Assembly (NCBI RefSeq): GCF_002751875.1
Contig: NZ_NMZM01000003.1
Location: 1-64,000 of the forward strand
Source of the DNA: Oceaniglobus indicus
Lineage (GTDB): Bacteria; Pseudomonadota; Alphaproteobacteria; Rhodobacterales; Rhodobacteraceae
Reading direction: 5' to 3'
Length of the DNA: 64,000 nt
Program-made: the position numbers and the translations under genes
Notes under the pieces: model-generated
What the model was told of the DNA's origin: nothing
What the model saw: only the letters and a program-made list of their open reading frames with translations
Database searches by the model: none
Part shown: positions 24,109 through 33,482 of the stretch, in pieces
Position numbering within the stretch: the first letter of the stretch is position 1
Layout: each line of letters starts with the position of its first letter

Positions 24109-25371
24109 ATGACGGCCAGAAACGACTATGAACCACTGAGCGAAGACAGCTTGCGGGCGCGCATCGGCGCCATTGCGGATGTCGCGAAACGCCTTGGGAA
24201 CGCCCCCGAAGACTGGGGCGTGCGCGAAGTGGGCGACGGCAACCTGAACCTGGTGTTCATCGTCGACGGCGCAGACGCCAGCGTGATCGTCAAGCAGGCC
24301 CTGCCCTATGTGCGTCTTGTCGGCGATTCCTGGCCCCTGCCCCTGTATCGCGCCTATTTCGAACACGAGGCGCTGAGCCGGCAGGCCGTCCGCGATCCCG
24401 GTTCGGTGCCCGAAATCTATCATTTCGACCCCGATCAGGCGTTGATCGTGATGGAGTTCCTGTCGCCCCACACAATTCTGCGCCAGAAGCTGATTCGCGG
24501 CGAAACGGTCGCCGGGCTGGCCGATTTCCTGGGCGATTTCTGCGCGCGCACCGCCTTTCGGGGTTCGGAACTGTCGATGGACAGCGGCGCGAAGAAGGCC
24601 GATGTCGCCATCTTCGCGGGCAACGTCGCGATCCCGGCCATCACCGAAGCGCTGGTCTTTACCGATCCCTATTTCGCCGCCGAGATGAACCATCACACGC
24701 CCGGCCTGGACGGTGTCATTGCCCGGTTGCGTGGCGATGTCGCCCTGAAGATCGAGGCCCAGCGCATGTTGCAGGCCTTCGCCTCGAACACCGAAACCAT
24801 GGTGCATGGCGATCTGCATTCCGGATCGCTGATGTGCACCGACGCGGAAACCAAGGTGATCGACCCCGAATTCGCGCAGTATGGCCCGCTGGGCTTTGAT
24901 ATCGGCATGCTGATCGCCAACCTTCTGATGGCGTATTTCAGCCAGCCGGGCCACCGCGACGAAACCGCCTGCGCCGACATGCAGGGCTGGATCCTGTCGG
25001 TGATCGACGGCACGCGCGACCGCTTCAACACCGAATTCCGCCACCTTTGGTCCAGCGAACGCACCGGCATGTTGTATCCGGCGACGCTGTTCGAGGATCA
25101 AGGCCACGATTCGACCCCCGCCTGTGACCGGGTGTTGAAAGACCTCTGGGCCGACGCCATGGGCATCGCGGGCATCGAGATGCACCGCCGTTGTCTGTCG
25201 CTGGCCCATAACGCCGACTTCGAGGATATCGAGGATCCGGCCATTCGCGCCCCGCTTGAGGCGCGCAACCTGATGATGGGACGTGAACTGGTTCTGTCGC
25301 GGTTCGACACTGATCTGCCCGGCCGCATCGGCGCCATCGCCCGCCGCCACAACGAGGAGAACTTCCTGTGA
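24109..25371 (+). CDS. mtnK: S-methyl-5-thioribose kinase
   Basis: A 420-residue kinase of the aminoglycoside-phosphotransferase/choline-kinase fold that phosphorylates 5-methylthioribose to its 1-phosphate. Typical features are [14 protein letters not shown] at the start, [20 protein letters not shown], the catalytic loop VHGDLHSGS and [17 protein letters not shown], which is the MtnK form of the metal-binding motif. ATG at 24109 has GGGAGAAGG upstream. Its stop overlaps the GTG start of mtnA. It acts in the methionine or sulfur salvage route after import of methylthioribose. Confidence 0.95.
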   Translation: MTARNDYEPLSEDSLRARIGAIADVAKRLGNAPEDWGVREVGDGNLNLVFIVDGADASVIVKQALPYVRLVGDSWPLPLYRAYFEHEALSRQAVRDPGSVPEIYHFDPDQALIVMEFLSPHTILRQKLIRGETVAGLADFLGDFCARTAFRGSELSMDSGAKKADVAIFAGNVAIPAITEALVFTDPYFAAEMNHHTPGLDGVIARLRGDVALKIEAQRMLQAFASNTETMVHGDLHSGSLMCTDAETKVIDPEFAQYGPLGFDIGMLIANLLMAYFSQPGHRDETACADMQGWILSVIDGTRDRFNTEFRHLWSSERTGMLYPATLFEDQGHDSTPACDRVLKDLWADAMGIAGIEMHRRCLSLAHNADFEDIEDPAIRAPLEARNLMMGRELVLSRFDTDLPGRIGAIARRHNEENFL

Positions 25372-26468
25372 AAGTCAACGGCACCCCCTATCGGTCACTC
25401 TGGTGGAACGACGAGACGCAAAAGCTCGAGATCATCGACCAACGCTGGTTACCCCATGATTTCGTGACGCAATCCGTCGACACGATGGAAGAATTCGCCG
25501 ATGCCATCGTCGAGATGCGCGTGCGCGGCGCCCCGCTGATCGGGGCGACGGCGGCTTACGGCATGGCGTTGCAGATGAAGCTGGATCCATCGGACGACGC
25601 CATGGAAAAGGCGTGGGAGTATCTGCACGACACAAGGCCCACCGCGATCAACCTGCGCTGGGCGCTGAACCGCGCGCGCAGCCATCTGCAACCGCTGCCC
25701 GAAAGCGAACGGGCGGCGGCCGCGCTGAAACTGGCGCACGAGATCGCCGACGAGGATGTCGAGATCAACCGCGCCATTGGTCGCCACGGGCTTGAGATCA
25801 TCAAGGCCATCGCGGCGAAGAAGCCGAAGGGCGAACCGGTCAACATCCTGACCCATTGCAACGCCGGCTGGCTGGCGACCGTCGACTGGGGCACCGCGAC
25901 CAGCCCGATGTATCACGCCCACGAGGCGGGGATTCCGATCCACGTCTGGGTCGATGAAACACGCCCCCGCAACCAGGGCGCGCTGACGGCGTGGGAGCTG
26001 AACAGCCACGGCATCCCCCACACCTATGTCACCGACAACGCGGGCGGCCATCTGATGCAGCACGGCCAGGTCGACATGGTCATCACCGGCACCGACCGCA
26101 CCACGCGGCGCGGCGACGTGTGCAACAAGATCGGCACCTATCTCAAGGCACTGGCGGCCCGTGACAACAACGTGCCGTTTTACGTCGCCCTGCCCTCACC
26201 GACCATTGACTGGACGGTGTCCGATGGCGTGGCCGAGATCCCGATCGAGGACCGCAAGGAGCGCGAGATCACGCACATCTGGGGCCGCAACGACGCCGGC
26301 AAACTGGCAGAGGTTCAGGTGACGCCCGACGGCACCCCCGGCGGCAACCCGGCGTTCGATGTCACGCCGGCGCGGTTGATCACCGGGCTGATCACCGAAC
26401 GTGGCGTGGTCGACGCCGAGGAAACCGCGATGCTGGAGATGTTCCCAGAATTTCGCGCGGCGTCCTGA
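25368..26468 (+). CDS. mtnA: S-methyl-5-thioribose-1-phosphate isomerase
   Basis: A 366-residue member of the MtnA/eIF2B-alpha family. It converts methylthioribose 1-phosphate to methylthioribulose 1-phosphate. Key stretches are [34 protein letters not shown] with the catalytic Cys, [17 protein letters not shown], and [19 protein letters not shown] with the general acid Asp. The start is GTG at 25368, overlapping the mtnK stop (GTGA). The later pathway genes (mtnB, mtnC, mtnD, mtnE) are not in the window, so the product may enter a distant salvage pathway or an aldolase shunt. Confidence 0.95.
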   Translation: MKVNGTPYRSLWWNDETQKLEIIDQRWLPHDFVTQSVDTMEEFADAIVEMRVRGAPLIGATAAYGMALQMKLDPSDDAMEKAWEYLHDTRPTAINLRWALNRARSHLQPLPESERAAAALKLAHEIADEDVEINRAIGRHGLEIIKAIAAKKPKGEPVNILTHCNAGWLATVDWGTATSPMYHAHEAGIPIHVWVDETRPRNQGALTAWELNSHGIPHTYVTDNAGGHLMQHGQVDMVITGTDRTTRRGDVCNKIGTYLKALAARDNNVPFYVALPSPTIDWTVSDGVAEIPIEDRKEREITHIWGRNDAGKLAEVQVTPDGTPGGNPAFDVTPARLITGLITERGVVDAEETAMLEMFPEFRAAS

Positions 26469-26472
26469 CACC

Positions 26473-27429
26473 GTGGAACGGCGGTCGCGCGCCCGGATCG
26501 AAGGCCAGATCACCGAAGCGGCGTGGCTGTATTACCACGACGACCTGAACCAGAACGACATCGCGCGACGCCTTGGCGTGTCGCGCGCGACCGTCGCCAA
26601 CTATCTGTCCGAAGCGCGGCGCAAGGGGCATGTCCGCGTATCCCTGACGCCCGAGGCATTCGGCACCCATTCGTTGGCCCGTGATCTGGTTGCGCATTTC
26701 GGCCTGACCGGTGCGCTTGTGGTGCCGCCGGGCGCCGGCGACCGGGCCGACGCCTTGCGTCGCACCGCGCGGGCCTGCGCCGATTGGCTGCCCGACCTGA
26801 TGGCGCCCGGTGATCGGCTGGGCGTCAGCTGGGGTGAAACGGTATTTCTGGTGTCCGAGGCCGCCGAACGCATGTCGCTGCCCGATCTGACCATCGTGCA
26901 GATGGTTGGGTCACGCGCCACACCGCTGGGCTTTGCGGCGGAAACCTGCTCGGCCAACCTGGCGCGTCGGTTCGGCGCGGGTTGCGTCAACTTGCACGCG
27001 CCCCTGATCGTGGGCGACGCCGACCTGGCCGCCCGCTTGCGGGCTGAACCCGTGATCGCCGAACAGCTGGCTGCCATCGCCACCTGCAACAAGACGTTGT
27101 TCGCCGCGGGATCGTGCACGCTGAACAGCCATATCGTGAAGAACGGCGTCGTCACCCCCGACCTGCTGGCCGATTATGTCGCACGCGGTGCGCAGGCGGT
27201 GCTGTGCGGCCGGTTCATCGACGGCGACGGCATACCGATCCCCGGCGAAATGGACGACCGCATGATCGGGGTCGAGCTTCCGACCATGCCGGGCAAGGAC
27301 ATGGGGCTTCTGGTGTCGTCGGGTCCCGACAAGGTGGCGCCGATCCGCGCCGCGATCCGGGGCGGTTTCGCCACCCATCTTGTCACCTGCTGGGCCACGG
27401 CCGAGGCATTGCTGGGCGCCCCGGCCTGA
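26473..27429 (+). CDS. SorC/DeoR-type sugar-binding transcriptional regulator
   Basis: A 318-residue regulator. The N-terminus is a helix-turn-helix (LNQNDIARRLGVSRATVANYL, about residues 25-45), followed by a SorC-type sugar-phosphate-binding domain with GDRLGVSWGETVFLV, TIVQMVGSRATP and FIDGDGIPIPGE. Members usually sense a phosphorylated sugar. The GTG at 26473 lies 4 bases after the mtnA stop and lacks its own strong ribosome site, so coupling is likely. It probably controls mtnK-mtnA and the divergent transporter, with methylthioribose 1-phosphate or methylthioribulose 1-phosphate as plausible inducer. Confidence 0.88.
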   Translation: MERRSRARIEGQITEAAWLYYHDDLNQNDIARRLGVSRATVANYLSEARRKGHVRVSLTPEAFGTHSLARDLVAHFGLTGALVVPPGAGDRADALRRTARACADWLPDLMAPGDRLGVSWGETVFLVSEAAERMSLPDLTIVQMVGSRATPLGFAAETCSANLARRFGAGCVNLHAPLIVGDADLAARLRAEPVIAEQLAAIATCNKTLFAAGSCTLNSHIVKNGVVTPDLLADYVARGAQAVLCGRFIDGDGIPIPGEMDDRMIGVELPTMPGKDMGLLVSSGPDKVAPIRAAIRGGFATHLVTCWATAEALLGAPA

Positions 27430-27462
27430 GGCGGGCAACGGCGCCCGCCGCCTTGATTTACC

Positions 27463-28956
27463 CTATGCCCCGCCGCCGAACCGGGCGCGCCTGCGCCGCA
27501 GGATCGGCGCCACGATCGTGCCGGCCACCAACGCCACCGCGATCAGCAAAAGGATCGCGCTGATCGGTCGGGTCACGAAGATCGACGGATCGCCCTGCGA
27601 CAGGGCCAGCGACCGGCGCAACTCGCTTTCGGCAATCGGCCCCAGGACCACCCCGAGGATGATCGCCACCAGCGGAAAGCCGATCTTTTCCAGGAGAAAG
27701 CCCGCGACGCCGAAGCCCAGCATCAGCCAGACATCCATCATCGAGTTCTGCACCGAATAGGTGCCCACCACGCAGCAGATCACGATGATCGGCCCCAGCA
27801 CCGAATAGGGAACGTCCAACACCTTGGACAGGACCGCGATGAAGGGCTTGGAAAACACCAGGATCATCACGTTCACCAGCAACAGGCCGACGAACACCGC
27901 ATAGATCAGATCGCTGTTGCCCGCCATGAAGGTCGGCCCCGGCGTCAGGCCGTGAACGATGAACGCCCCCAGGATCACCGCCGTCGTGCCCGAACCGGGG
28001 ATGCCCAGCGCGAACAATGGCACAAGCGCGCCCATGGCGGCGGCGTTGTTCGCCGCTTCGGGCGCGGCGATGCCTTCCGGCGCGCCCTTGCCGAAACGGC
28101 TGCGATCCTTCGACCAGCGCACCGTCTCGCTATAGCTGACCATGGCGGCGGTCGAGGCGCCGATGCCGGGGAGGATCCCGATCGCCGTGCCCAGGATGGA
28201 CGACCGGATGATCGTCGTGCGGATCTGGCGGATCACCGGCCAGTCCAGGATCTTGATCTTGAACGACTTGGCGGCCAGGTGGACATCGCCCTCCTGACAG
28301 CGCTTCAGCACTTCGGAGATGGCGAACAGGCCGATGATCACGGGAATGAGGTTCACCCCGCCCATCAGATGCAGGCTGCCGAACGTGAACCGGATCGTGC
28401 CGGTCAGCGGGTCGATACCGACCGACGCGACCATCAGTCCGATGCAGACCCCGATCAGGCCCAACAGCAGGTTGCCGCCCAGGGATGCGACAACCGTCAG
28501 CCCGAGAACCGCCAGGGCGAAGAATTCGGGCGACGAGAAACGCAAGGCCATGTCGGCCAGAAACGGCGTCGCCACGACCAGCACGATCGTGCCGAACATG
28601 CCACCCACGGCCGATGACAGGATGCCGATGCCCAATGCCTTGCCGGCCTCGCCCCGCTGGGTCATCGGATAGCCGTCGATGGCGGTCATCACGGCCTCGG
28701 GCGTGCCGGGCGCGCGATAGAGGATCGCGGTGATCAGGCCCGAGAACACGCTGGACGCATAGATCGCGGTCAACAGCATGAACGCCCCGGTCGGTTCCAT
28801 CGAATAGGTCACCGGCAACAGGATGACCACCAGGATGACGCCGCTGATCCCCGGCAGGGCCCCGCCGACAAAGCCGATCAGCACGGCCGAGGTCAGGATC
28901 AGAAGGTTGATCGGTTGCAGGACGACCCCGAAGCCGCCGAGAAGATCTTGAAACAT
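27463..28956 (-). CDS. tctA: Tripartite tricarboxylate transporter large membrane subunit TctA
   Basis: A 497-residue integral membrane protein of the TctA family, the large subunit of a secondary transporter for carboxylic acids that works with a periplasmic binding protein. Family stretches are GGALPGISGVI, TAIYASSVFSGLITAILYRAPGTPEAVMTAIDGYPM (read in parts) and LPGIGASTAAMVSY, with about eleven hydrophobic segments. ATG at 28956 has GGAAAGGG upstream. It is the last gene of the SAF-oxidoreductase-tctC-tctB-tctA operon and is convergent with the SorC-type gene (34 bases between stops). Confidence 0.93.
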   Translation of the reverse strand: MFQDLLGGFGVVLQPINLLILTSAVLIGFVGGALPGISGVILVVILLPVTYSMEPTGAFMLLTAIYASSVFSGLITAILYRAPGTPEAVMTAIDGYPMTQRGEAGKALGIGILSSAVGGMFGTIVLVVATPFLADMALRFSSPEFFALAVLGLTVVASLGGNLLLGLIGVCIGLMVASVGIDPLTGTIRFTFGSLHLMGGVNLIPVIIGLFAISEVLKRCQEGDVHLAAKSFKIKILDWPVIRQIRTTIIRSSILGTAIGILPGIGASTAAMVSYSETVRWSKDRSRFGKGAPEGIAAPEAANNAAAMGALVPLFALGIPGSGTTAVILGAFIVHGLTPGPTFMAGNSDLIYAVFVGLLLVNVMILVFSKPFIAVLSKVLDVPYSVLGPIIVICCVVGTYSVQNSMMDVWLMLGFGVAGFLLEKIGFPLVAIILGVVLGPIAESELRRSLALSQGDPSIFVTRPISAILLLIAVALVAGTIVAPILRRRRARFGGGA

Positions 28957-28989
28957 TGCGGGCCCTTTCCGGCGGATGTTCAGGGTGTG

Positions 28990-29484
28990 TCAGGGAAGCG
29001 GAATGCTCAGCAGGCGGTCAAAGCCCAGTGCGACCAGCGCGGTGGCGGCCACGGTCGTCAGACCGATCCGAAGCGGCCGACGCTCTCCCAACACGATGTT
29101 GACGGCAATCGCAAACACGGCTGTCGCCAACAGATAGCCGGTGAACTGCATCGCGACGGTATAGGCGATCGTCAGCGCCAGAACGATGATGTGGCGCCAC
29201 GGATGCACAACCGGACCATCGGCGGCCATGTCGGTGCCTGTGCCGGTGTCGGCGTCCGCCTCCGACATCTCGCCCGGCACGAAGAAATGCGCACCCCTGG
29301 CGAAAAGCAGCACGAACATGACCGCGACCAGCGCCAGCATGATGATCAGGATTCCCAGGGGCCACGTGCGCGGCCCGATCAGGGTCGTCACCTCGGCCCC
29401 GCCCGGCAGTTGGATCGCCTGCCAGAGCAGATACAGCCCGATCACGGCCGTGGCGGTGGCAAACGCATACAGGCGTGCAGTCAT
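28990..29484 (-). CDS. tctB: Tripartite tricarboxylate transporter small membrane subunit TctB
   Basis: A 164-residue membrane protein with four hydrophobic segments, the TctB pattern: YAFATATAVIGLYLLWQAIQL, GPRTWPLGILIIMLALV with the conserved GPRxWP motif, a cytoplasmic or periplasmic Asp-rich loop (about 75-93, EADADTGTGTDMAADG), and two C-terminal segments. It lies 33 bases before tctA. It is separated from tctC by a strong hairpin that may lower its expression. Confidence 0.88.
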   Translation of the reverse strand: MTARLYAFATATAVIGLYLLWQAIQLPGGAEVTTLIGPRTWPLGILIIMLALVAVMFVLLFARGAHFFVPGEMSEADADTGTGTDMAADGPVVHPWRHIIVLALTIAYTVAMQFTGYLLATAVFAIAVNIVLGERRPLRIGLTTVAATALVALGFDRLLSIPLP

Positions 29485-29540
29485 GACTTGGACCCTTGCT
29501 GAAGATCCGGATCAGCGATGACCCGGGTTCGGAATTGACG

Positions 29541-29580
29541 GGCCAGGCCCGCGCCCGAGACGTCGGACGCGGGCCTGGCC
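29541..29580 (-). terminator. Intra-operon hairpin between tctC and tctB
   Basis: Perfect 13-bp arms GGCCAGGCCCGCG (29541-29553) and their complement (29568-29580) with a 14-base loop lie 11 bases beyond the tctC stop. Inside an operon this would stabilise or partly terminate the mRNA, giving more binding protein than membrane subunits. Confidence 0.65.
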
Positions 29581-29591
29581 GCGGGATCAGA

Positions 29592-30551
29592 TCACATGTC
29601 TTCCATCAGCTTTTCGAAGAACGCGAGGTCCTTTTCGAGCGCGGCACGATAGTCGTCGCTGCCCAGCCAGCCGGGACGCACGTCCAGGTTGGAGCGCTTG
29701 GCATAGGTCTGATATTCCTCGGAGTCGAAGATATCCTTGAACGCCGCCTCGATGGCCGAAATGATCGCGGGGTCGGTTTCGGCGTTGATGAAGACGCCGC
29801 GTTCGTTGCCGAAGGTCAGATCCCAGCCGTTTTCGACCGTGGTCGGGATGTCCGGATAAGCCTCGAGCCGTTCGGCGGCGAAGGCCAGGATCGGTTTCAT
29901 CTCGCCCGATTCCATGTAACCCTGGATGGCGCTGATCTCGTTCATCATGCCGTCGACGTTACCGCCCAGCAGGCTGGCAGCGGCGCTGCCTTCGTTGTCG
30001 TAGGGAATGTAGTTCAGGTTCAGCCCGCTCTGTTCGTTCAGGCCCAGAAACGCCATCCGGTCGACACTGGCTGCGTGGGTGCCGCCGATGACCACCTTGT
30101 CGCCGTTTTCGCGGGCATAGGCCATGAAATCCTCAAGCGTCTCATGCTTCTCGGGATTGACGACCAGCATCATCACGTCCGACTGCATCCGCGCCACCGG
30201 CGTCAGCTTGTCCAGGCCGACGGGGTTCTGCCCGGCCGCACGGCTGGTGATGAAGGTCGACGAGGCAAAGTCCAGCGACGTGCCGTCCGGCTTGCTGTTG
30301 GCCGTGCGCTGGTGCGCCAGGACGCCCGACGCGGACGGCAGGTTGATGACCGTGATCTTCGTGTTCAGACGCTCTTCCAGCATCGGCTGGATCGTGCGGG
30401 TGAAGTTGTCGGTTCCGCCCCCGGCACCTGCCGCAACGAAGGCGGTCATTTTTTCCGGCTGAAAGTCGCTGTCCTGGGCCAGAGCGGGCGCAGCAAGCGC
30501 CATGGCGGCCATGACCGGCCCGACGACAAGTTTACGGATAGAATTATGCAT
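29592..30551 (-). CDS. tctC: Tripartite tricarboxylate transporter binding protein TctC
   Basis: A 319-residue periplasmic binding protein of the Bug/TctC family. A signal peptide (MHNSIRKLVVGPVM then AAMALAAPALA) is followed by the family start with FVAAGAGGGTDNFTRTIQPML, then KITVINLPSASGVLAHQRTA and GGTHAASVDRMAF. The conserved carboxylate-binding loop of the family lies in these two segments. ATG at 30551 has GGGAGGAAAG upstream and overlaps the end of the upstream oxidoreductase gene by 8 bases. The ligand is probably a carboxylic acid acted on by that oxidoreductase. Confidence 0.9.
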   Translation of the reverse strand: MHNSIRKLVVGPVMAAMALAAPALAQDSDFQPEKMTAFVAAGAGGGTDNFTRTIQPMLEERLNTKITVINLPSASGVLAHQRTANSKPDGTSLDFASSTFITSRAAGQNPVGLDKLTPVARMQSDVMMLVVNPEKHETLEDFMAYARENGDKVVIGGTHAASVDRMAFLGLNEQSGLNLNYIPYDNEGSAAASLLGGNVDGMMNEISAIQGYMESGEMKPILAFAAERLEAYPDIPTTVENGWDLTFGNERGVFINAETDPAIISAIEAAFKDIFDSEEYQTYAKRSNLDVRPGWLGSDDYRAALEKDLAFFEKLMEDM

Positions 30552-31971
30552 GTCTTTCCTCCCTTGGGTTTACTGCATCTTCGTCTTTCACGGCGAACCT
30601 TCGATCCTGAAGCGCGCGCAGAGCGACAAGCGGGCTGTCCTGATCGATATGAAGGTCGCGCATCCTGATGGGTTGGCCGGCCTTGACGGCCGCGCGCAAA
30701 CGGCAGTTCGACGCCAGATAGAAGGGTGCGGCACTGTCGTCGTCCAACGGACCCGCCGGCACGATCCGCGACGACACGCCGTCGATCGAATGGTGATGGC
30801 CGCCCATGGCCAGATGCGCACCGGCATCGAAATCACGATCGGCAACCGCGATCAGATCGGCGTGGTGATGCGGCACCTGCGCCCCCGACGACACGCCGTT
30901 CAGCGCGACCTCGAAAATGCTCGTTGCGGCCTCCATCCCCAGAAGGTGACGCGGCAGATAGATCATCGCCGTCCGGCCGTTCCGGCTGAGGACGTGACCC
31001 TTGGCGCGCAGCATCTCCCAGGTTTCGGCATCCTTGCAGCGCACGACGACGAATACGCCGCCGGCAAAACTGATCTCGTCCGGGCGGCGCAGGCAATGGA
31101 ACACGTCCAGCACGCCGCCACGCGACAGGATCCCGCCGTCGCCCACCTCGCACAGGATCGACGGCACCTCGTCGATCCGCGCGATCGGGCAATGCAGATC
31201 GGGCCGGTCGGGCAGCATTTCGCAGGCGTTGGCCACCACGGTCATCTCGCACAGGTCGGGCACCGCCCGTTGCGGCAACGCGGCCGCGGCACGGGTGCGG
31301 CGCGCGACCATATCGGCGCAATCCGCTTCGCCCAGCACCTCGAGCCCGGCAAAATCCGGCACGTCATACGAGACGCCATCGCAGGTGATCGTCCCGGCGT
31401 CGGGATCATGGATCATGTCGTATTCGCTGGATTTTCCGGCCGCCACGATCTCGAGCCCCAGAACCTGGGCCCATGTGATGAGCCCGATCAGAAGGCTGGG
31501 CTGGTCGCCGTCCACCGGCGTCACGATCACGCCGGCATCGCGCGCCATGGCCGCCAGACCCGGCCCTACGACGCTGTCGACCTCTTTCGACACCATCGCG
31601 ACATGATGGCCCGCCTCGATCGCCAACCGCGCGTGACGCGCCCCGACCACCGGATCGCCGGTCGCCTCGACCACGACATCGACCGGCAGGTCCATGACGA
31701 TGTCGCACGTCCCGGCGGCAATGAACGCACCGTCCGTCCAGGCCCGTGCGGCGGCTTCGGCGTCGTGACAGATACGGATCCGGTCCGGCGCGATGCCGAC
31801 ACTGCGCAGGCTTTCGGCGGCGACGTCACCGCTTACATCGACGGCAACCCGCACCGACAACCCCGGAACAACCAACCCCTGCGCCAGGAAGCTGCGGCCG
31901 AAACCGCCGGTTCCGACGATGCAGCACTCGACCGTGCGCCCCTTGCGGTCAAAATAGGTATGGTAATTCAT
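30544..31971 (-). CDS. Homoserine-dehydrogenase-like oxidoreductase with C-terminal SAF domain
   Basis: A 475-residue protein. The N-terminal half is a Rossmann dehydrogenase fold with CCIVGTGGFGRSFLAQGL (16-33) and an EATGDP segment, as in homoserine dehydrogenase-like proteins. The C-terminal part (from about 375) resembles a SAF domain, with VPAGPLDDDSAAPFYLASNC and the short closing segment ALRALQDRRF. Proteins of this layout occur in acid-sugar and hydroxy-acid catabolic clusters, but I cannot assign a substrate. It is the first gene of the tct operon and is divergent from a GntR/FCD regulator. It probably oxidises or rearranges the acid imported by TctABC. Confidence 0.7.
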   Translation of the reverse strand: MNYHTYFDRKGRTVECCIVGTGGFGRSFLAQGLVVPGLSVRVAVDVSGDVAAESLRSVGIAPDRIRICHDAEAAARAWTDGAFIAAGTCDIVMDLPVDVVVEATGDPVVGARHARLAIEAGHHVAMVSKEVDSVVGPGLAAMARDAGVIVTPVDGDQPSLLIGLITWAQVLGLEIVAAGKSSEYDMIHDPDAGTITCDGVSYDVPDFAGLEVLGEADCADMVARRTRAAAALPQRAVPDLCEMTVVANACEMLPDRPDLHCPIARIDEVPSILCEVGDGGILSRGGVLDVFHCLRRPDEISFAGGVFVVVRCKDAETWEMLRAKGHVLSRNGRTAMIYLPRHLLGMEAATSIFEVALNGVSSGAQVPHHHADLIAVADRDFDAGAHLAMGGHHHSIDGVSSRIVPAGPLDDDSAAPFYLASNCRLRAAVKAGQPIRMRDLHIDQDSPLVALRALQDRRFAVKDEDAVNPREERHA

Positions 31972-32178
31972 CCGTACGTTCCGTTCGTTCGTCGCCAGCC
32001 CCGAAACGGGGTTGTCGGCCCAAGATCATCCCGGCTTTGCATGCAAAAATGATCTTTTATGATCTATCAGCACGATATTCACCGTATGAGCGGAACATTG
32101 CATGCAAAACCGCATCCGTCAAACCATTGTTTGAATTTCGGGCGGGGCCGGTTTAACTGCCTGAAATCGGAGGATCCC
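31972..32178. promoter_or_regulatory. Divergent operator region with two TTGCATGCAA sites
   Basis: Two matching palindromes, TTTGCATGCAAA at 32036-32047 and TTGCATGCAA at 32098-32107, are centred 61 bases apart (close to six helical turns) between the tct operon and the GntR/FCD gene. This is the expected arrangement for cooperative binding of the adjacent regulator to both promoters. Confidence 0.7.
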
Positions 32179-32865
32179 ATGGAAGACCGCCCCCCTGTCA
32201 GTGAGCCGCCCCGCGGGCAGCGTTCGGTTTTCGTGGCCGACCATGTCCGCGACCTGATCGTGAGCGGCAAGCTCAAGCCCGGCAGCCGAATCAGCGAACG
32301 GGTGCTGGTCGAAAAGCTCCAGATCTCGCGCACGCCGCTGCGCGAAGCCTTCAAGGTTCTCGAAGGCGAGGGCCTGGTTTCAATCCGACCCAACGCCGGT
32401 GCGACGGTTGTGGCGCTGACGCTGGAAGCGGTCGAGGATTCGCTCGAGATCCTGATCGGCCTGGAAAGCATCGGGGCCGAGCGCACGGTGAAACGCGCAA
32501 CCCCCGAGGCCATCGACGAGATCTCGCACCTCCACGACCAGATGGTCGCGGCCTATGAAAAGCGCGAGCTGATGACGTATTTCCACCTGAACCAGGAAAT
32601 TCACCAGAAGATCATCGATGCCGCCCAGAACGAAGCTTTGTCGCGGGTCTATGCCGGTGAATCCGCGCGCATCAGACGGTTTCGCTTTGCCGGCAACCAC
32701 GACGTGGCGCGCTGGGAGCGCGCGGTTCTGGAGCATACCCAGATTCTGGATGCCCTTGTCCGGCGCGAGGGGCCGCTTCTGCGCGAGATCCTGCGCGCCC
32801 ACCACCTGTCGGGATGGCGCGCCGCACGGCTGGCCCTGGAACAGGCGCCCGAGACCGACGCATGA
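32179..32865 (+). CDS. GntR-family (FCD) regulator of the tct operon
   Basis: A 228-residue regulator with an N-terminal winged helix (FVADHVRDLIVSGKLKPGSR, then ISRTPLREAFKVLEGEGLV) and a helical FCD domain with the metal-ligand pattern in YFHLNQEIHQKII and a late REILRAHHLSGW. ATG at 32179 has GGAGG upstream. It is divergent from the SAF-oxidoreductase/tctCBA operon and two shared palindromes lie between them, so it most likely controls that operon and itself. Confidence 0.9.
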   Translation: MEDRPPVSEPPRGQRSVFVADHVRDLIVSGKLKPGSRISERVLVEKLQISRTPLREAFKVLEGEGLVSIRPNAGATVVALTLEAVEDSLEILIGLESIGAERTVKRATPEAIDEISHLHDQMVAAYEKRELMTYFHLNQEIHQKIIDAAQNEALSRVYAGESARIRRFRFAGNHDVARWERAVLEHTQILDALVRREGPLLREILRAHHLSGWRAARLALEQAPETDA

Positions 32866-32893
32866 CGAACAAAGCGTCAGATGCAAAGGGGAT

Positions 32894-32967
32894 TGGAGCG
32901 GGTGAAGGGAATCGAACCCTCGTCTGGAGCTTGGGAAGCTCTCGCTCTACCATTGAGCTACACCCGC
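32894..32967 (-). tRNA. tRNA-Gly (anticodon CCC)
   Basis: The minus strand folds as a tRNA: acceptor GCGGGTG with CACCCGC, D-arm GCTC-AATGGTA-GAGC, anticodon loop TTCCCAA (anticodon CCC), T-arm AGGGTTCGATTCCCT and an encoded CCA end. The sequence closely follows E. coli glycine tRNA with anticodon CCC. The first anticodon-stem pair is an A-C mismatch (AGAGC/GCTCC), which is unusual but tolerated. It reads glycine codon GGG. Confidence 0.93.
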
Positions 32968-33023
32968 CTCGGGCCCGTTCTTAATTGCCCCGGTCTTCCG
33001 CCACAAGAATTTCTTTACCCGGA

Positions 33024-33482
33024 TCAGACCGCGGCGTCCTTCACCGCCTCCATCGCGACATAGGTCGAGGTATGCGCGACATGGGGCAGTTGGGATATCC
33101 GATCGCCCAAGACCGCGCGATAGCTGACCATGTCCGCCGTGCGCACCTTCAACAGGTAATCGAATGCCCCCGCGATCATGTGGCATTGCTCGATCTCGCC
33201 GATGGTCACGACCGCGGCATTGAACGCCGCCAGCGCCGCCTCGCGGGTATCGGTCAGCTTGACCTCGACAAAGGCGACGTGTTCGCGTCTCAGGCGCACG
33301 GGGTCGAACAGGGCGCGATAGCCGGTGATGACCCCTTCGGATTCCAGTCGTTTCAGCCGCGCTTGGGTCGGTGATTTCGACAGACCGATCCGACGCGCCA
33401 TGTCGGTGACACTGATCCGCCCGTCGGTGGCCAGCACCGCGAGAATCGCGCGATCGAATCGGTCAAGGATGTAGTCGTTCAT
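33024..33482 (-). CDS. putR: Lrp/AsnC-type regulator of proline utilisation
   Basis: A 152-residue Lrp/AsnC regulator: helix-turn-helix at about residues 20-45 (ISVTDMARRIGLSKSPTQARL) and an effector-binding (RAM) domain with IGEIEQCHMIAGAFDYLLKV. It is divergent from putA, the standard alphaproteobacterial arrangement in which PutR activates putA in response to proline. A tRNA-Gly gene lies just downstream on the same strand. The name is by context and family; other Lrp paralogues occur in this window. Confidence 0.85.
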   Translation of the reverse strand: MNDYILDRFDRAILAVLATDGRISVTDMARRIGLSKSPTQARLKRLESEGVITGYRALFDPVRLRREHVAFVEVKLTDTREAALAAFNAAVVTIGEIEQCHMIAGAFDYLLKVRTADMVSYRAVLGDRISQLPHVAHTSTYVAMEAVKDAAV

